DNA of 64,000 nucleotides from positions 4,979,001 through 5,043,000 of the forward strand of contig NZ_CP162553.1 in assembly GCF_040939785.1 (NCBI RefSeq), written 5' to 3'. Below, piece by piece: positions 1 to 8,054 of this stretch (positions within the stretch are counted from its first letter, which is position 1; the number at the start of each line of letters is the position of its first letter). The notes below the pieces were generated by a model. It ran no database searches. It worked only from the letters and a program-made list of their open reading frames with translations, and was not told the origin of the DNA. A program made the translations under genes and the position numbers. Source of the stretch: Bradyrhizobium lupini (GTDB lineage Bacteria > Pseudomonadota > Alphaproteobacteria > Rhizobiales > Xanthobacteraceae).

Positions 1-173
1 CTGGTCGGATAGCCCGGAATGTTGGGCAGATTGCGGTAGGGATCGCCGGCACCTGGCGGCTCGATCTTGACGACATCCGCGCCGAAATCCGACAGCACGG
101 TCGCGGCTGCTGGTGCTGCGATGAAACTCGCGCAATCCAGCACCTTGAGCCCTGCAAAAATGCCCTTTTCCAT
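1..173 (-). CDS. CaiB/BaiF-type CoA transferase, N-terminal part (runs off the window)
   Basis: Class III CoA transferases move CoA between acyl groups in the cytoplasm. The 57 visible residues start MEKGIFAGLKVLDCASFIAA and continue with LSDFGADVVKIEPPGAGDPY. This is the standard N-terminal pattern of the family (hydrophobic strand, a small-residue segment ending in P, then the GADVVKIE(P) signature). The start is the ATG at 173. The rest of the gene, including the catalytic Asp, lies outside the window, so the substrate cannot be guessed. It is transcribed in the same direction as putA, 113 bp downstream of the putA stop. Confidence 0.85.
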   Translation of the reverse strand, partial: MEKGIFAGLKVLDCASFIAAPAAATVLSDFGADVVKIEPPGAGDPYRNLPNIPGYPT

Positions 174-286
174 CGCGGCGTTGCTCCCTCACTCGTGTTG
201 TTTCCCGCGCGCTGGAATTGGCGAGGGCCACGTCACGGCAGCATTAGACCGATGTTTCGGCGGGATGCAACGCTCCTCGCCGCGCC

Positions 287-3286
287 TCACTCATCCCCTG
301 CGAGCAGGGCAGCATTGCCGCCGGCTGCTGCGGTGTTGATCGTCACGGTCTGCTCGGTCGCAAAGCGCGTGAGGTAGTGCGGGCCGCCGGCTTTCGGGCC
401 GGTTCCGGACAGGCCGTTGCCGCCGAACGGCTGCACGCCAACCACGGCACCGATCATGTTGCGGTTGACGTAGATGTTGCCGATCTGGACGCGGTCGACG
501 ATCGCCTCGATCGTATCGTCAATGCGGGAGTGGATGCCGAGCGTCAGCCCGTAGCCGGTGCGCTCGATCGCTTGCAGGACGCGTTCGAGATTTTCCGCAC
601 GATAGCGCACGACGTGGAGGATCGGGCCGAACACCTCCTCGGTGAGCTGGCCGGCATCCCCAAGCTCGAAGATGTGCGGCGCCACGAAGCAGCCCTCCGG
701 CGCGGTGCCGGCAAAGTGCAGCCGTGCCTCTCTCCTCATCCGTGCGATATGCGCATCGAGGCGCTGCTTGGCCTCGACATCGATCACCGGCCCGATATGG
801 GTCGCGACGTCGCTTGGATCGCCGATCTTCAACTCGCGCGCCGCGCCCGCGATCATCTCGATCATGCGGTCGGCTACGTCCTCCTGCACGAACAGCAGCC
901 GCAGCGCCGAGCAGCGCTGGCCGGCGGAACGAAACGCCGAGGTGACGACGTCGTCCGCGACCTGCTCTGGCAACGCGGTCGCATCCGCGATCATGGTGTT
1001 GATGCCGCCGGTCTCCGCGATCAGCGGCACGATCGGCCCGTCCTTGGCTGCCAGCGCCCGGTTGATGCTGCGCGCGACCTCGGTCGATCCGGTGAAGACG
1101 ATTCCACCGATATCGGGGTGCGCGGCCAGTGCGGCGCCGATGCGGCCGTCGCCAGTGACGAGGTGCAACGCGCTTGCGGGGATGCCGGCCTCGTGCAGCA
1201 GCCGCACCGCCTCGACCGCGATGCGCGGGGTCTGCTCTGCGGGCTTGGCCACCACGCTGTTGCCGGCCATCAGCGCCGCCGTGACCTGGCCGAGGAAGAT
1301 CGCCAGCGGAAAATTCCATGGCGAGATCGCCACGAAGACGCCGCGGCCGCGCATGGCCAGCGCATTGCTCTCGCCGGTCGGGCCCGGCATCGCCACATCG
1401 TTGCCGAACAGCTTGCGACCCTGCACGGCATAATAGCGGCAGAAGTCGGTGGCCTCGCGCAGCTCCGACAGCGCATCGTCGAGCGTCTTGCCGCCCTCGC
1501 GTTGCAGCAGCGCTATGAAATGGGGCGCGCGGTTCTCCAGAAGATGCGCGGCCTGCTCCAGCGCCGCCGCGCGCGTGGCTGCGGGTGTCCGGCTCCAGGC
1601 GGCAAAGCCGGCGCGCGCGGCAGCCACTGCCGCATTGGCCTGATCCGGCGTTGCGTCCGCGATCGGCTTGAGGTCGATCGTCTCGGCTTTGACCTCCGTC
1701 AGCAACCCGTCGAGCGCGGCGCGCGCGCCGAATTCGACGCCGCGCGAATTGCGCCGCTCCGGCGCGAACAGGTCGCCCGGCAACGGAATCTTGGGATGGG
1801 CCGCGTGCTGCGGCCGGACGATGGCATCCGCCGGGCGCTGCAACAGCGCCGTAACCGGCACGCGATAATCGGACGCTTGCGCCACGAAGGAGGAGTTGGC
1901 ACCGTTCTCCAACAGTCGCCGCACCAGATAGGCGAGCAGGTCGCGATGGCTGCCGACCGGGGCGTAGGTGCGGTAGGCGATCTCCGGGTGATCCTTGGCG
2001 AGCTGCTCGTAGAGCGCCTCGCCCATGCCGTGCAGGCGCTGGAATTCGAAGCCGCCGTTCGCACCGGCAAGCTCCAGCACGGTCGCGACGCTCAGCGCGT
2101 TATGGGTGGCGAATTGCGGGAAGATGCGTGGCCGCAGACTCAACAGCTTTTGAGCGCAGGCGACGTAGTTCAGATCCGTCATCGCCTTGCGGGTGAACAC
2201 GGGATAGCCGTCGAGCCCGCGCTCCTGCGCGCGCTTGATCTCGGTGTCCCAATAGGCGCCCTTGACCAGCCGCACCATCAGCTTGCGGTCGTGCGCCCGG
2301 GCGAGCGCATCGACATAGTCGATCACGTCGCCGGCGCGCTTCTGATAGGCCTGGATCGCGAGGCCAAATCCGTCCCAACCGGCAAGCGAGGGATCGGCGA
2401 GCGTTGCCGCAATCACGTCGAGGGACAATTCCAGCCGGTCGGCTTCCTCGGCGTCGACGGTGAAGTTGAGATCATGGACCTTGGCGCGCTGCGCCAGGTC
2501 CAGCAGTTGCGGCACCAGCTCGGCCATCACACCGTCGCGGCTGATTGCCTCGAAGCGCGGATGCAGCGCCGACAGCTTGACGGAGATGCCGGGCCGATCG
2601 GGCAGGGGATGGCTGCCCGCCGCCTTGCCGATAGTCAGAATCGCGCTGGCATAGGCGTCGAAATATCGCCTTGCGTCGGTGGCGGTGCGGGCGCCTTCGC
2701 CGAGCATGTCGAAGGAATAGCGCTGCCTCTCGCCGGAGCGCGGCCGGGCCCGCTCCAAGGCCTGCGCGATGGTCTCCCCCAGCACGAAATGATTTCCCAT
2801 CAGCCGCATCGCCTGGCGCGTGGCGGTGCGCACGGCGGGTGCGCCCAGCCGCTTCACCAGCCGGCCGATGGTGCCATCGGGCGTCTCGCCGGGCTGGATC
2901 ACCCGCGCCGAGAGGCCCAATGCCCAGGCCGAGGCGTTGACCAGGAAGGCGGTGGACTTGGTCTCGTGGTGGATGAAGTCGCCCTCGCCGAGCTTGTCCT
3001 CGATGAACTGGTCGGCGGTGCGCGCGTCCGGCACGCGCAACAGGGCCTCGGCCAGCACCATCAAGGCCAGCCCTTCCTTGGTCGAGAGCGCAAATTCCCG
3101 CAGCATATCCTCGACTCCACCAAGCCGGTCGTCGCGCTTGCGGATGGCTTCGATCAGCCGCGTCGCGGTGCGATCGATCCGCGCCTCCTGCGGCGGGCCG
3201 AGATGCACAGATGGCAAAAGGCGCGCGGCGATATCGGCGTCATCGGGCGCGTAGGCGGCGGAGAAGGGAGGCGGAATGTTCGGCAT
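287..3286 (-). CDS. putA: Bifunctional proline dehydrogenase / delta-1-pyrroline-5-carboxylate dehydrogenase
   Basis: PutA oxidises proline to glutamate in two steps: an FAD-dependent proline dehydrogenase followed by an NAD-dependent aldehyde dehydrogenase, with the intermediate channelled between the sites. At 999 residues it is the short form without an N-terminal ribbon-helix-helix DNA-binding domain, so it is an enzyme only, not an autorepressor. The PRODH barrel carries RLVKGAYWDTEIKRAQ in the first half. The aldehyde dehydrogenase half shows the FVAISPWNFPLAIF strand, the FTGSTEVAR nucleotide-binding segment, and the catalytic cysteine in SAGQRCSALR (around residue 790). The length equals the well-studied Bradyrhizobium PutA. 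It is divergent from an Lrp-type regulator about 115 bp away, the usual putA-putR layout, so proline induction through that regulator is inferred. Confidence 0.97.
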   Translation of the reverse strand: MPNIPPPFSAAYAPDDADIAARLLPSVHLGPPQEARIDRTATRLIEAIRKRDDRLGGVEDMLREFALSTKEGLALMVLAEALLRVPDARTADQFIEDKLGEGDFIHHETKSTAFLVNASAWALGLSARVIQPGETPDGTIGRLVKRLGAPAVRTATRQAMRLMGNHFVLGETIAQALERARPRSGERQRYSFDMLGEGARTATDARRYFDAYASAILTIGKAAGSHPLPDRPGISVKLSALHPRFEAISRDGVMAELVPQLLDLAQRAKVHDLNFTVDAEEADRLELSLDVIAATLADPSLAGWDGFGLAIQAYQKRAGDVIDYVDALARAHDRKLMVRLVKGAYWDTEIKRAQERGLDGYPVFTRKAMTDLNYVACAQKLLSLRPRIFPQFATHNALSVATVLELAGANGGFEFQRLHGMGEALYEQLAKDHPEIAYRTYAPVGSHRDLLAYLVRRLLENGANSSFVAQASDYRVPVTALLQRPADAIVRPQHAAHPKIPLPGDLFAPERRNSRGVEFGARAALDGLLTEVKAETIDLKPIADATPDQANAAVAAARAGFAAWSRTPAATRAAALEQAAHLLENRAPHFIALLQREGGKTLDDALSELREATDFCRYYAVQGRKLFGNDVAMPGPTGESNALAMRGRGVFVAISPWNFPLAIFLGQVTAALMAGNSVVAKPAEQTPRIAVEAVRLLHEAGIPASALHLVTGDGRIGAALAAHPDIGGIVFTGSTEVARSINRALAAKDGPIVPLIAETGGINTMIADATALPEQVADDVVTSAFRSAGQRCSALRLLFVQEDVADRMIEMIAGAARELKIGDPSDVATHIGPVIDVEAKQRLDAHIARMRREARLHFAGTAPEGCFVAPHIFELGDAGQLTEEVFGPILHVVRYRAENLERVLQAIERTGYGLTLGIHSRIDDTIEAIVDRVQIGNIYVNRNMIGAVVGVQPFGGNGLSGTGPKAGGPHYLTRFATEQTVTINTAAAGGNAALLAGDE

Positions 3287-3400
3287 GGCGTGTCCTGTGG
3301 CTTCAATTCAGGATAATGCCCACGCTACCTTAGCTCGATAGACAATTTAGCTCATTCGGCTTAGAAAATGAAGTCGCCCAGTCATTTAACCTTACGGAAT

Positions 3401-3862
3401 ATGGAATTAGATCGAACCGACCGGAAGATCCTCTCGATTTTGCAGCAGGACGGGCGAATCGCCAATGTCGAGCTCGCGGAGCGCATTGGGCTGTCGCCGA
3501 CCTCGATCGGCGAACGGCTGAAGCGTTTGCAGCGAGAGGGCTTTATCGAGGGCTATGGCGCGCGGCTCAACCCGCACCGGCTCGGCCTCGGCCTCCTGGT
3601 GTTTGTCGAAGTGCTGCTCGACAAGACCACGCCCGACAATTTCGAGCGTTTTGCCCGCGCGGTGAAGCTCGCGCCCGAGGTGCTGGAGTGTCACATGGTC
3701 GCCGGCGGCTTCGACTATCTTGTGAAGGCGCGGCTGGCAGACATGGCTGCGTATCGACGTTTCCTCGGCGAGACCTTGTTGTCGATGCCCGGCGTGCGCG
3801 AAACGCGAACCTATGCGGTGATGGAGGAGATCAAGCGCGACGCACCATTGCCGGTGGACTAA
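3401..3862 (+). CDS. putR: Lrp/AsnC-family regulator, probable proline-responsive activator of putA
   Basis: A 153-residue Lrp/AsnC protein. The N-terminal winged helix-turn-helix starts MELDRTDRKILSILQQDGR and contains the recognition segment LAERIGLSPTSIGERLKRL. The C-terminal RAM (ligand-binding) domain includes the family-typical VLECHMVAGGFDYLVKARLAD. Members form octamers and sense amino acids. An in-frame upstream ATG at 3368 would add 11 residues; the ATG at 3401 is preferred because the family normally begins at the MELDRTD position. It is divergent from putA. Assigning it as PutR rests on that context and on the known putR-putA pair in alphaproteobacteria; no operator was identified. 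Confidence 0.9.
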   Translation: MELDRTDRKILSILQQDGRIANVELAERIGLSPTSIGERLKRLQREGFIEGYGARLNPHRLGLGLLVFVEVLLDKTTPDNFERFARAVKLAPEVLECHMVAGGFDYLVKARLADMAAYRRFLGETLLSMPGVRETRTYAVMEEIKRDAPLPVD

Positions 3863-3992
3863 CGAAGTGCCGTCGCGATTGTCATTGCTGTGGCGTCCAA
3901 TGGGCGGTCTTCGCGGGCAAATAGCTTGCCGTGTGCAATCGCAACGCCTGTCGTCGAGTGCACTGACCGTCTTCTAAAATTTCTTGGCCCGG

Positions 3993-4012
3993 CTCCCGGA
4001 TTGATCCGGGAG
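3993..4012 (-). terminator. Hairpin downstream of the cold-shock gene
   Basis: A perfect 9-bp stem, CTCCCGGAT/ATCCGGGAG, with a 2-base loop lies 20 bp past the csp stop codon. On the minus strand it is followed about 10 bases later by the T-rich run AAATTTTAG. It fits an intrinsic terminator for the csp transcript, although the U-tract is weak and offset. Confidence 0.5.
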
Positions 4013-4031
4013 TTAGCAAAAGCCGGCGGGC

Positions 4032-4232
4032 TTATACTTTGAGGTTCTCTGCGGAGCTTTTGCCTCGGTTTGCGATCTCTTCATATTCCACCGTCTGTCC
4101 TTCGTTCAGGGACGACAGACCGGCTTTCTGCACTGCCGAGATATGCACGAACACATCCTTGCCGCCCGACGCAGGCTGGATAAATCCATAACCCTTCGTC
4201 GGGTTGAACCACTTGACCGTACCTTTAGCCAT
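4032..4232 (-). CDS. Cold-shock domain protein (CspA family)
   Basis: A 66-residue single cold-shock domain that binds single-stranded RNA/DNA and melts secondary structure. RNP1 (KGYGFI, after [12 protein letters not shown]) and RNP2 (DVFVHIS) are both present, and the protein ends [12 protein letters not shown], as usual for alphaproteobacterial CspA paralogues. The start is placed at the ATG at 4232, giving the canonical MAKGTVKWF. The frame is open further upstream, but that extension is not conserved-looking. It is probably monocistronic, with a long 5' leader typical of csp mRNAs possible in 4233-4440. Which csp paralogue it is cannot be told. Confidence 0.95.
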   Translation of the reverse strand: MAKGTVKWFNPTKGYGFIQPASGGKDVFVHISAVQKAGLSSLNEGQTVEYEEIANRGKSSAENLKV

Positions 4233-4440
4233 CACGACTTCTCCGCGGGTCTTCCTCCGAGATCTCGAACCGCCAGTCCCCGCCAACCGGCCGGTTCGGT
4301 CCTAATACGATACGCGGAATGTGGCTGGCTTGGTAGCTCAAACCACATCGGCATTTCGGCGAATTCCGCTCAACTTCGCGGCGTTTTTGCCGGATTTGCC
4401 CTTTTCGCGGTCACTTGGTCGGCGCGCCGCGCGCCATCCG

Positions 4441-4749
4441 TCAATAAGTCGCGGCCAGATAATCGACGATCTTGCTGACATCGGCATCGTCGATGGGGGC
4501 GCCATAGACCTTGATCATCTTGGTCACCTCGGCCTGCCAGAAACCTTTCTTGTCCTTCATCGGCGGCTGCGTGTTGATGTAGTCGGCGGAGTGGCAGGCG
4601 CTGCAATTGCCCTGCACGACTTCGAGATTGGGCCCGGGCTTGAACGCCGCGACCTCATCGGGGGTCTTGTAATTGACCGGTGCTGCAAGTGCCGAACCCA
4701 CCACGGCGGCGAGGGCGAGCGTGATGGCGAGGAAAACGGTGCGCTGCAT
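4441..4749 (-). CDS. sorB: Monoheme cytochrome c, SorB-like subunit of sulfite dehydrogenase
   Basis: A 102-residue exported c-type cytochrome. A signal peptide (MQRTVFLAITLALAAVVGSALA) precedes a single CXXCH heme site, CSACHSAD. A Met suitable as the sixth ligand lies further on in the PPMKDKKGF region. The ATG at 4749 is chosen over the one at 4755 because GAGGGG then sits about 7 bases upstream; from 4755 it would be too close. It starts 11 bp after the stop of the molybdopterin subunit, so the two are co-transcribed. The inferred role is to accept electrons from sulfite oxidation in the periplasm and pass them to cytochrome c. Confidence 0.85.
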   Translation of the reverse strand: MQRTVFLAITLALAAVVGSALAAPVNYKTPDEVAAFKPGPNLEVVQGNCSACHSADYINTQPPMKDKKGFWQAEVTKMIKVYGAPIDDADVSKIVDYLAATY

Positions 4750-4760
4750 GATCATTCCCC

Positions 4761-5960
4761 TCAAGCCACGGTGACGCGGACGGTTTCGACGACGTTGCGC
4801 AAGTAACCCGCCGGATTCCAGCGCGGCGTATCCGGCTGGGTTTCGCCGCCATTGCCGGTGGCGCGCACCTTGAGCTCGTAGGAGCCCGCCGCGAGCTTCA
4901 CCGGCAGCGTCCATTCACGGAATGAGTATTTGCCAAGATCCTTGCCGAGCCTGGCGTTGGTCCAGGTCTTGCCGCCGTCGGTGGAGACCGCGACCTCCTT
5001 GATACCCTTGCCGCCGTCGAAGGCGATGCCGCGCAGCGTCGTGCCGCCTGCTTTCAGCTTGGCTCCGTCGGGGACGCTGGTGATGAAGGAACGGATGGTG
5101 AAGCGGTTGATCGGGATCGTCGCCTTCGGCGCGGTGCCCGGCTCGACCGCATTGTTCGGCGTGTCCGGAATGCGATAGGCCGACTTCATCCAGAACCCGT
5201 CATAGACATTGTCGACGACGGTGATCTCGTTGAGGTGCTTGACCCAATACGTGCCGAAATAGCCGGGCACGATCAGGCGCAGCGGAAAGCCGTTGAGGAA
5301 CGGCAGGTCTTCGCCGTTCATGCCATAGGCCAGCATCACCTCGCCGTCGTTGGCGTGATCGATATCGAGCGCCTTGACGAAATCGGGCGTTTTGTCGCTG
5401 ACCGGACCGTCCATGCCGTTGAAGGTGACCTGCTTGGCGCCGCTCTGCACGCCCGCCATCGCCAGCACGGCCTTCAGCGGCACGCCGCGCCAGCGCGCAT
5501 TGCCCATCGCGCCGTTGGCGAGCTGGCCGCCGGCCACGCGCGGATCCAGGAAGCCGCGGCTGTTGCCGGAGCACTGGTTGACGGCGACGATCTCGGTCGC
5601 CTTCATCTTCCGGATGTCCTTCAGCGACAGCTTGAGCGGCTTGTCGACCTTGCCCTTGACCTCGAGGGTGAACTTGTCGGGGTCGAGATTGTAGGGCAGG
5701 TCGGAAAGGTGATAGCGCACGAAGAACGCGTTATTCGGCGTGATCGGGCCGTCGTTGAACACCGCGAAGGGCGTCTCGAGCTGCGGCGGGCGGCTGGTCA
5801 GGCCGATCATCGGCCGCTTCTGCGGATATTTCACCAAAGGCCGTTCGCCATTGGCAAAGGGCAGGGCGACGGTGTCGAGTGCCAGCGCTTTGGTCGAGTT
5901 CAGTGCAGTCGCAACAGCGGCAAGGCCCGCTCCTTTGAGCAGGTCGCGTCGATCGAACAT
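4761..5960 (-). CDS. sorA: Molybdopterin sulfite:cytochrome c oxidoreductase, SorA-like subunit
   Basis: A 399-residue sulfite oxidase family protein. The N terminus MFDRRDLLKGAG is a twin-arginine-like export signal (RRDLLKG), so the folded enzyme is exported with its cofactor. The molybdenum-ligand cysteine lies in VNQCSGNSRGF. The C-terminal part forms the Mo-cofactor oxidoreductase dimerisation domain (VSTDGGKTWTNARLG). The start at 5960 has GGGAGGAG upstream. The pairing with a monoheme cytochrome immediately downstream matches the SorAB arrangement. It probably detoxifies or respires sulfite in the periplasm. The related SoxC is the main alternative, but no other sox genes are nearby. 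Confidence 0.88.
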   Translation of the reverse strand: MFDRRDLLKGAGLAAVATALNSTKALALDTVALPFANGERPLVKYPQKRPMIGLTSRPPQLETPFAVFNDGPITPNNAFFVRYHLSDLPYNLDPDKFTLEVKGKVDKPLKLSLKDIRKMKATEIVAVNQCSGNSRGFLDPRVAGGQLANGAMGNARWRGVPLKAVLAMAGVQSGAKQVTFNGMDGPVSDKTPDFVKALDIDHANDGEVMLAYGMNGEDLPFLNGFPLRLIVPGYFGTYWVKHLNEITVVDNVYDGFWMKSAYRIPDTPNNAVEPGTAPKATIPINRFTIRSFITSVPDGAKLKAGGTTLRGIAFDGGKGIKEVAVSTDGGKTWTNARLGKDLGKYSFREWTLPVKLAAGSYELKVRATGNGGETQPDTPRWNPAGYLRNVVETVRVTVA

Positions 5961-6095
5961 GTGGTCTCCTCCCGGAGCTTTTCGTTGGATCACGGTCATC
6001 ACCGCGATCTCTCACTCATCTGTCGCAACGACTCAGATGAAGTCAATTCGTGCTTTCGCAGCAGGCCCATGCCGCTGCGTTGCAGCAAGCCGGTG

Positions 6096-7829
6096 TTACG
6101 CCGCGACGCGTTCGCCGCGATCGACGAGCGCGGACAGCTCCCTCGCGTCCGCAACCACACGCACCGCCATCGGTTCGTCGCGGCCGCGGATCGCGACCTC
6201 CTGCTGCGGCAGCGCATCGTCGGCAAGGCCGGCGGTCCGGCGGACTTCCTCCGAGACGATCGCTTCGCAGGCCAGCGTCTTGGTCATGTCCTGGAGGCGG
6301 GCCGCGACGTTGACAGCATCGCCCAGCGCCGTGAAGACGATGTGATCGCGATAGCCGATGTCACCGATGATGACCTCGCCGCCATGGATGCCGATGCCGA
6401 AGCGGATCGGCTGGCGTAGATCGTGGGACAGGAGCTCGTTGAGCTCATCGATATGCCTGGCGATGCCGGCGGCGGCCTTCAGCGCCTGCCGGCAGGCGGT
6501 TTGCGGATCGGCGCTCAGTCCGAACAGCGCCAGCATGCCGTCGCCGACAAATTGGTTCGGCTGGCCGCCATTCTCGATCACAGCCTGCGAGACGGCGCCG
6601 AGGAAGCGGTTGACGATGAACACGGTGTCGAACGGCAGCCGCTTCTCGGCCAGCTGCGTCGAGCCGCGCATATCCACGAACAGGCTGACGAGATAGCGCT
6701 CCTGGCCGATTCTGGCAGGCGTCGAGGCCTTTGTGTTCGCCGAAAGGGTATGCGCGGTGAAGAGCTGGAAGAAGGAGAGATCCGACGTCGGCCGCAGCTG
6801 GCAGGCCAGCCTGATCGAGGGGTCACTGGTGCCGACACGGGTGAGCACGAACGCCTCGCGCTGCGACGGCTCGGGCAGGGCGCCATGATCGCCGATGATG
6901 CGGATGCGGCAGGTCGAGCAGCGGGCGCGGCCGCCGCAGACGCTGGCATGCGGCACATTGTGGCGCAGGCTCGCTTCCAGCACGGAGAGGCCCTTGGGAA
7001 CGCGCACCGTCTTGCCGTTGCCGTAGGACAGCGCGATCATGCCGCCGCGCCGCTCGCGCAGGGCGCGCGCGCCACGCGCCAGCAGCGCCAAAGCGAGCAG
7101 TCCGAGATAGCCGGCGGTGAGGCCGCCGGTGATGCGGTCGAGCATCGCGGCCTCTGCCGTGGTGCCCAGCTGGCGGCGCGTGAGATTGTGCGTCCGCCAT
7201 TCCCCGTCGTCGGCCTCGACCTCGACGCTGCGGCCACCCTGGTAGACACCCAGCAGCGACAGCGTCGGGATCAGCACGGCAGCCGCGAGCAGATAGGGCG
7301 CCGCGCGCGTGAAGAACGGTTTGAGGCGAAGCCAGAAATAGATGCCGATGCAGCCGTGCACCCAGGCGATGAGAAGCAGGATCGTCATGGTCCAGATACG
7401 GTTCGACGCGACGAAGAACAGATAGAGTTCCTGCGGATAGAGTTTTTGGTGTCCGTAAAGCGTCTGACCGAGCCGCACCCCGATCACATGCGCCATGACC
7501 AGCGCGGGGATGCTCAAGCCCAGCACGAGCTGCAGCGGCTCGACCGTCCGCCAACGGAACTGCCGGCGCTGATACAACGCGTAGATGCCGAGCCCCATAT
7601 GCGTGAGCGCCGCCGTGTAGAACACGATCGCAACCGGCAGGAACTGCCAGAACAGCATGTGGTAGTAGACCCCGATCTCCATGGCATCGACCGAGATGTT
7701 GCCGAGCGCATGGTTGAGGAAATGGCTGACCACATAGGCGAACAGGATGACACCGCAAACCAGCCGCACCTGGCGTACGCTGATGGCGCGGGAAAGATCG
7801 GAAAATCGTGTGGATGCGGTTGCGGCCAT
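6096..7829 (-). CDS. Membrane-anchored ferredoxin-domain adenylate/guanylate cyclase
   Basis: A 577-residue three-part protein. Residues 1 to about 260 contain several hydrophobic helices with histidines (e.g. VVSHFLNHALGN, ALTHMGLGIYAL), suggesting a cytochrome b/succinate-dehydrogenase-anchor-like membrane domain. A plant-type [2Fe-2S] ferredoxin domain follows (YGNGKTVRVPKG to LACQL), with the cluster motif CGGRARCSTC plus a distal Cys. The C terminus is a class III nucleotidyl cyclase domain with both metal-binding aspartates (LFVDMRGSTQLAE and FVGDGMLALFG) and the ALGDAVNVAARLQ helix. Linking a redox centre to cyclic nucleotide synthesis suggests redox or respiratory sensing; this is inference. 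Its coding strand is opposite to the glycosyltransferase that follows. Confidence 0.88.
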   Translation of the reverse strand: MAATASTRFSDLSRAISVRQVRLVCGVILFAYVVSHFLNHALGNISVDAMEIGVYYHMLFWQFLPVAIVFYTAALTHMGLGIYALYQRRQFRWRTVEPLQLVLGLSIPALVMAHVIGVRLGQTLYGHQKLYPQELYLFFVASNRIWTMTILLLIAWVHGCIGIYFWLRLKPFFTRAAPYLLAAAVLIPTLSLLGVYQGGRSVEVEADDGEWRTHNLTRRQLGTTAEAAMLDRITGGLTAGYLGLLALALLARGARALRERRGGMIALSYGNGKTVRVPKGLSVLEASLRHNVPHASVCGGRARCSTCRIRIIGDHGALPEPSQREAFVLTRVGTSDPSIRLACQLRPTSDLSFFQLFTAHTLSANTKASTPARIGQERYLVSLFVDMRGSTQLAEKRLPFDTVFIVNRFLGAVSQAVIENGGQPNQFVGDGMLALFGLSADPQTACRQALKAAAGIARHIDELNELLSHDLRQPIRFGIGIHGGEVIIGDIGYRDHIVFTALGDAVNVAARLQDMTKTLACEAIVSEEVRRTAGLADDALPQQEVAIRGRDEPMAVRVVADARELSALVDRGERVAA

Positions 7830-7934
7830 GATTCTGTTGTATCAGTTCATGAAGGAGAACAGCCAGCGTCGCGTTTAATTCCGGGGGTGGATAGCGCGCC
7901 CGATCACATGCGCGGCAAGCTGCCGCAATCTCCG

Positions 7935-7983
7935 TGTCGTCCTGGACAAGCACCCCCGGGGGCGCACGCGGATCCGGGACGAC
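7935..7983. repeat. Remnant of an intergenic palindromic repeat
   Basis: The stretch GTCGTCCTGGACAAGC ... GATCCGGGACGAC lies between two divergent-looking genes and shares the GTCGTCC.GG/CC.GGACGAC ends of the perfect hairpin at 14065-14090. It looks like a decayed copy of the same Bradyrhizobium-type intergenic repeat. Nothing else is seen in the 7830-8054 gap. Confidence 0.4.
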
Positions 7984-8054
7984 GGTACCCAACATTGACT
8001 CCCCCTCTCAGGTTGGCGAAAAGCGCCGCCGTGAGGACAGCTCCCGACATCACG

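Noticed and set aside
377-3316. Long plus-strand open frame (979 codons) opposite putA
   Set aside because: It is the antisense of a well-defined PutA gene. The translation has no family pattern and is rich in Arg/His/Gln, as expected for shadow frames in high-G+C coding DNA.
6423-8054. Upstream extension of the glycosyltransferase frame
   Set aside because: The frame is open for another 544 codons but is antisense to the cyclase gene. The family N terminus begins at about 8055.
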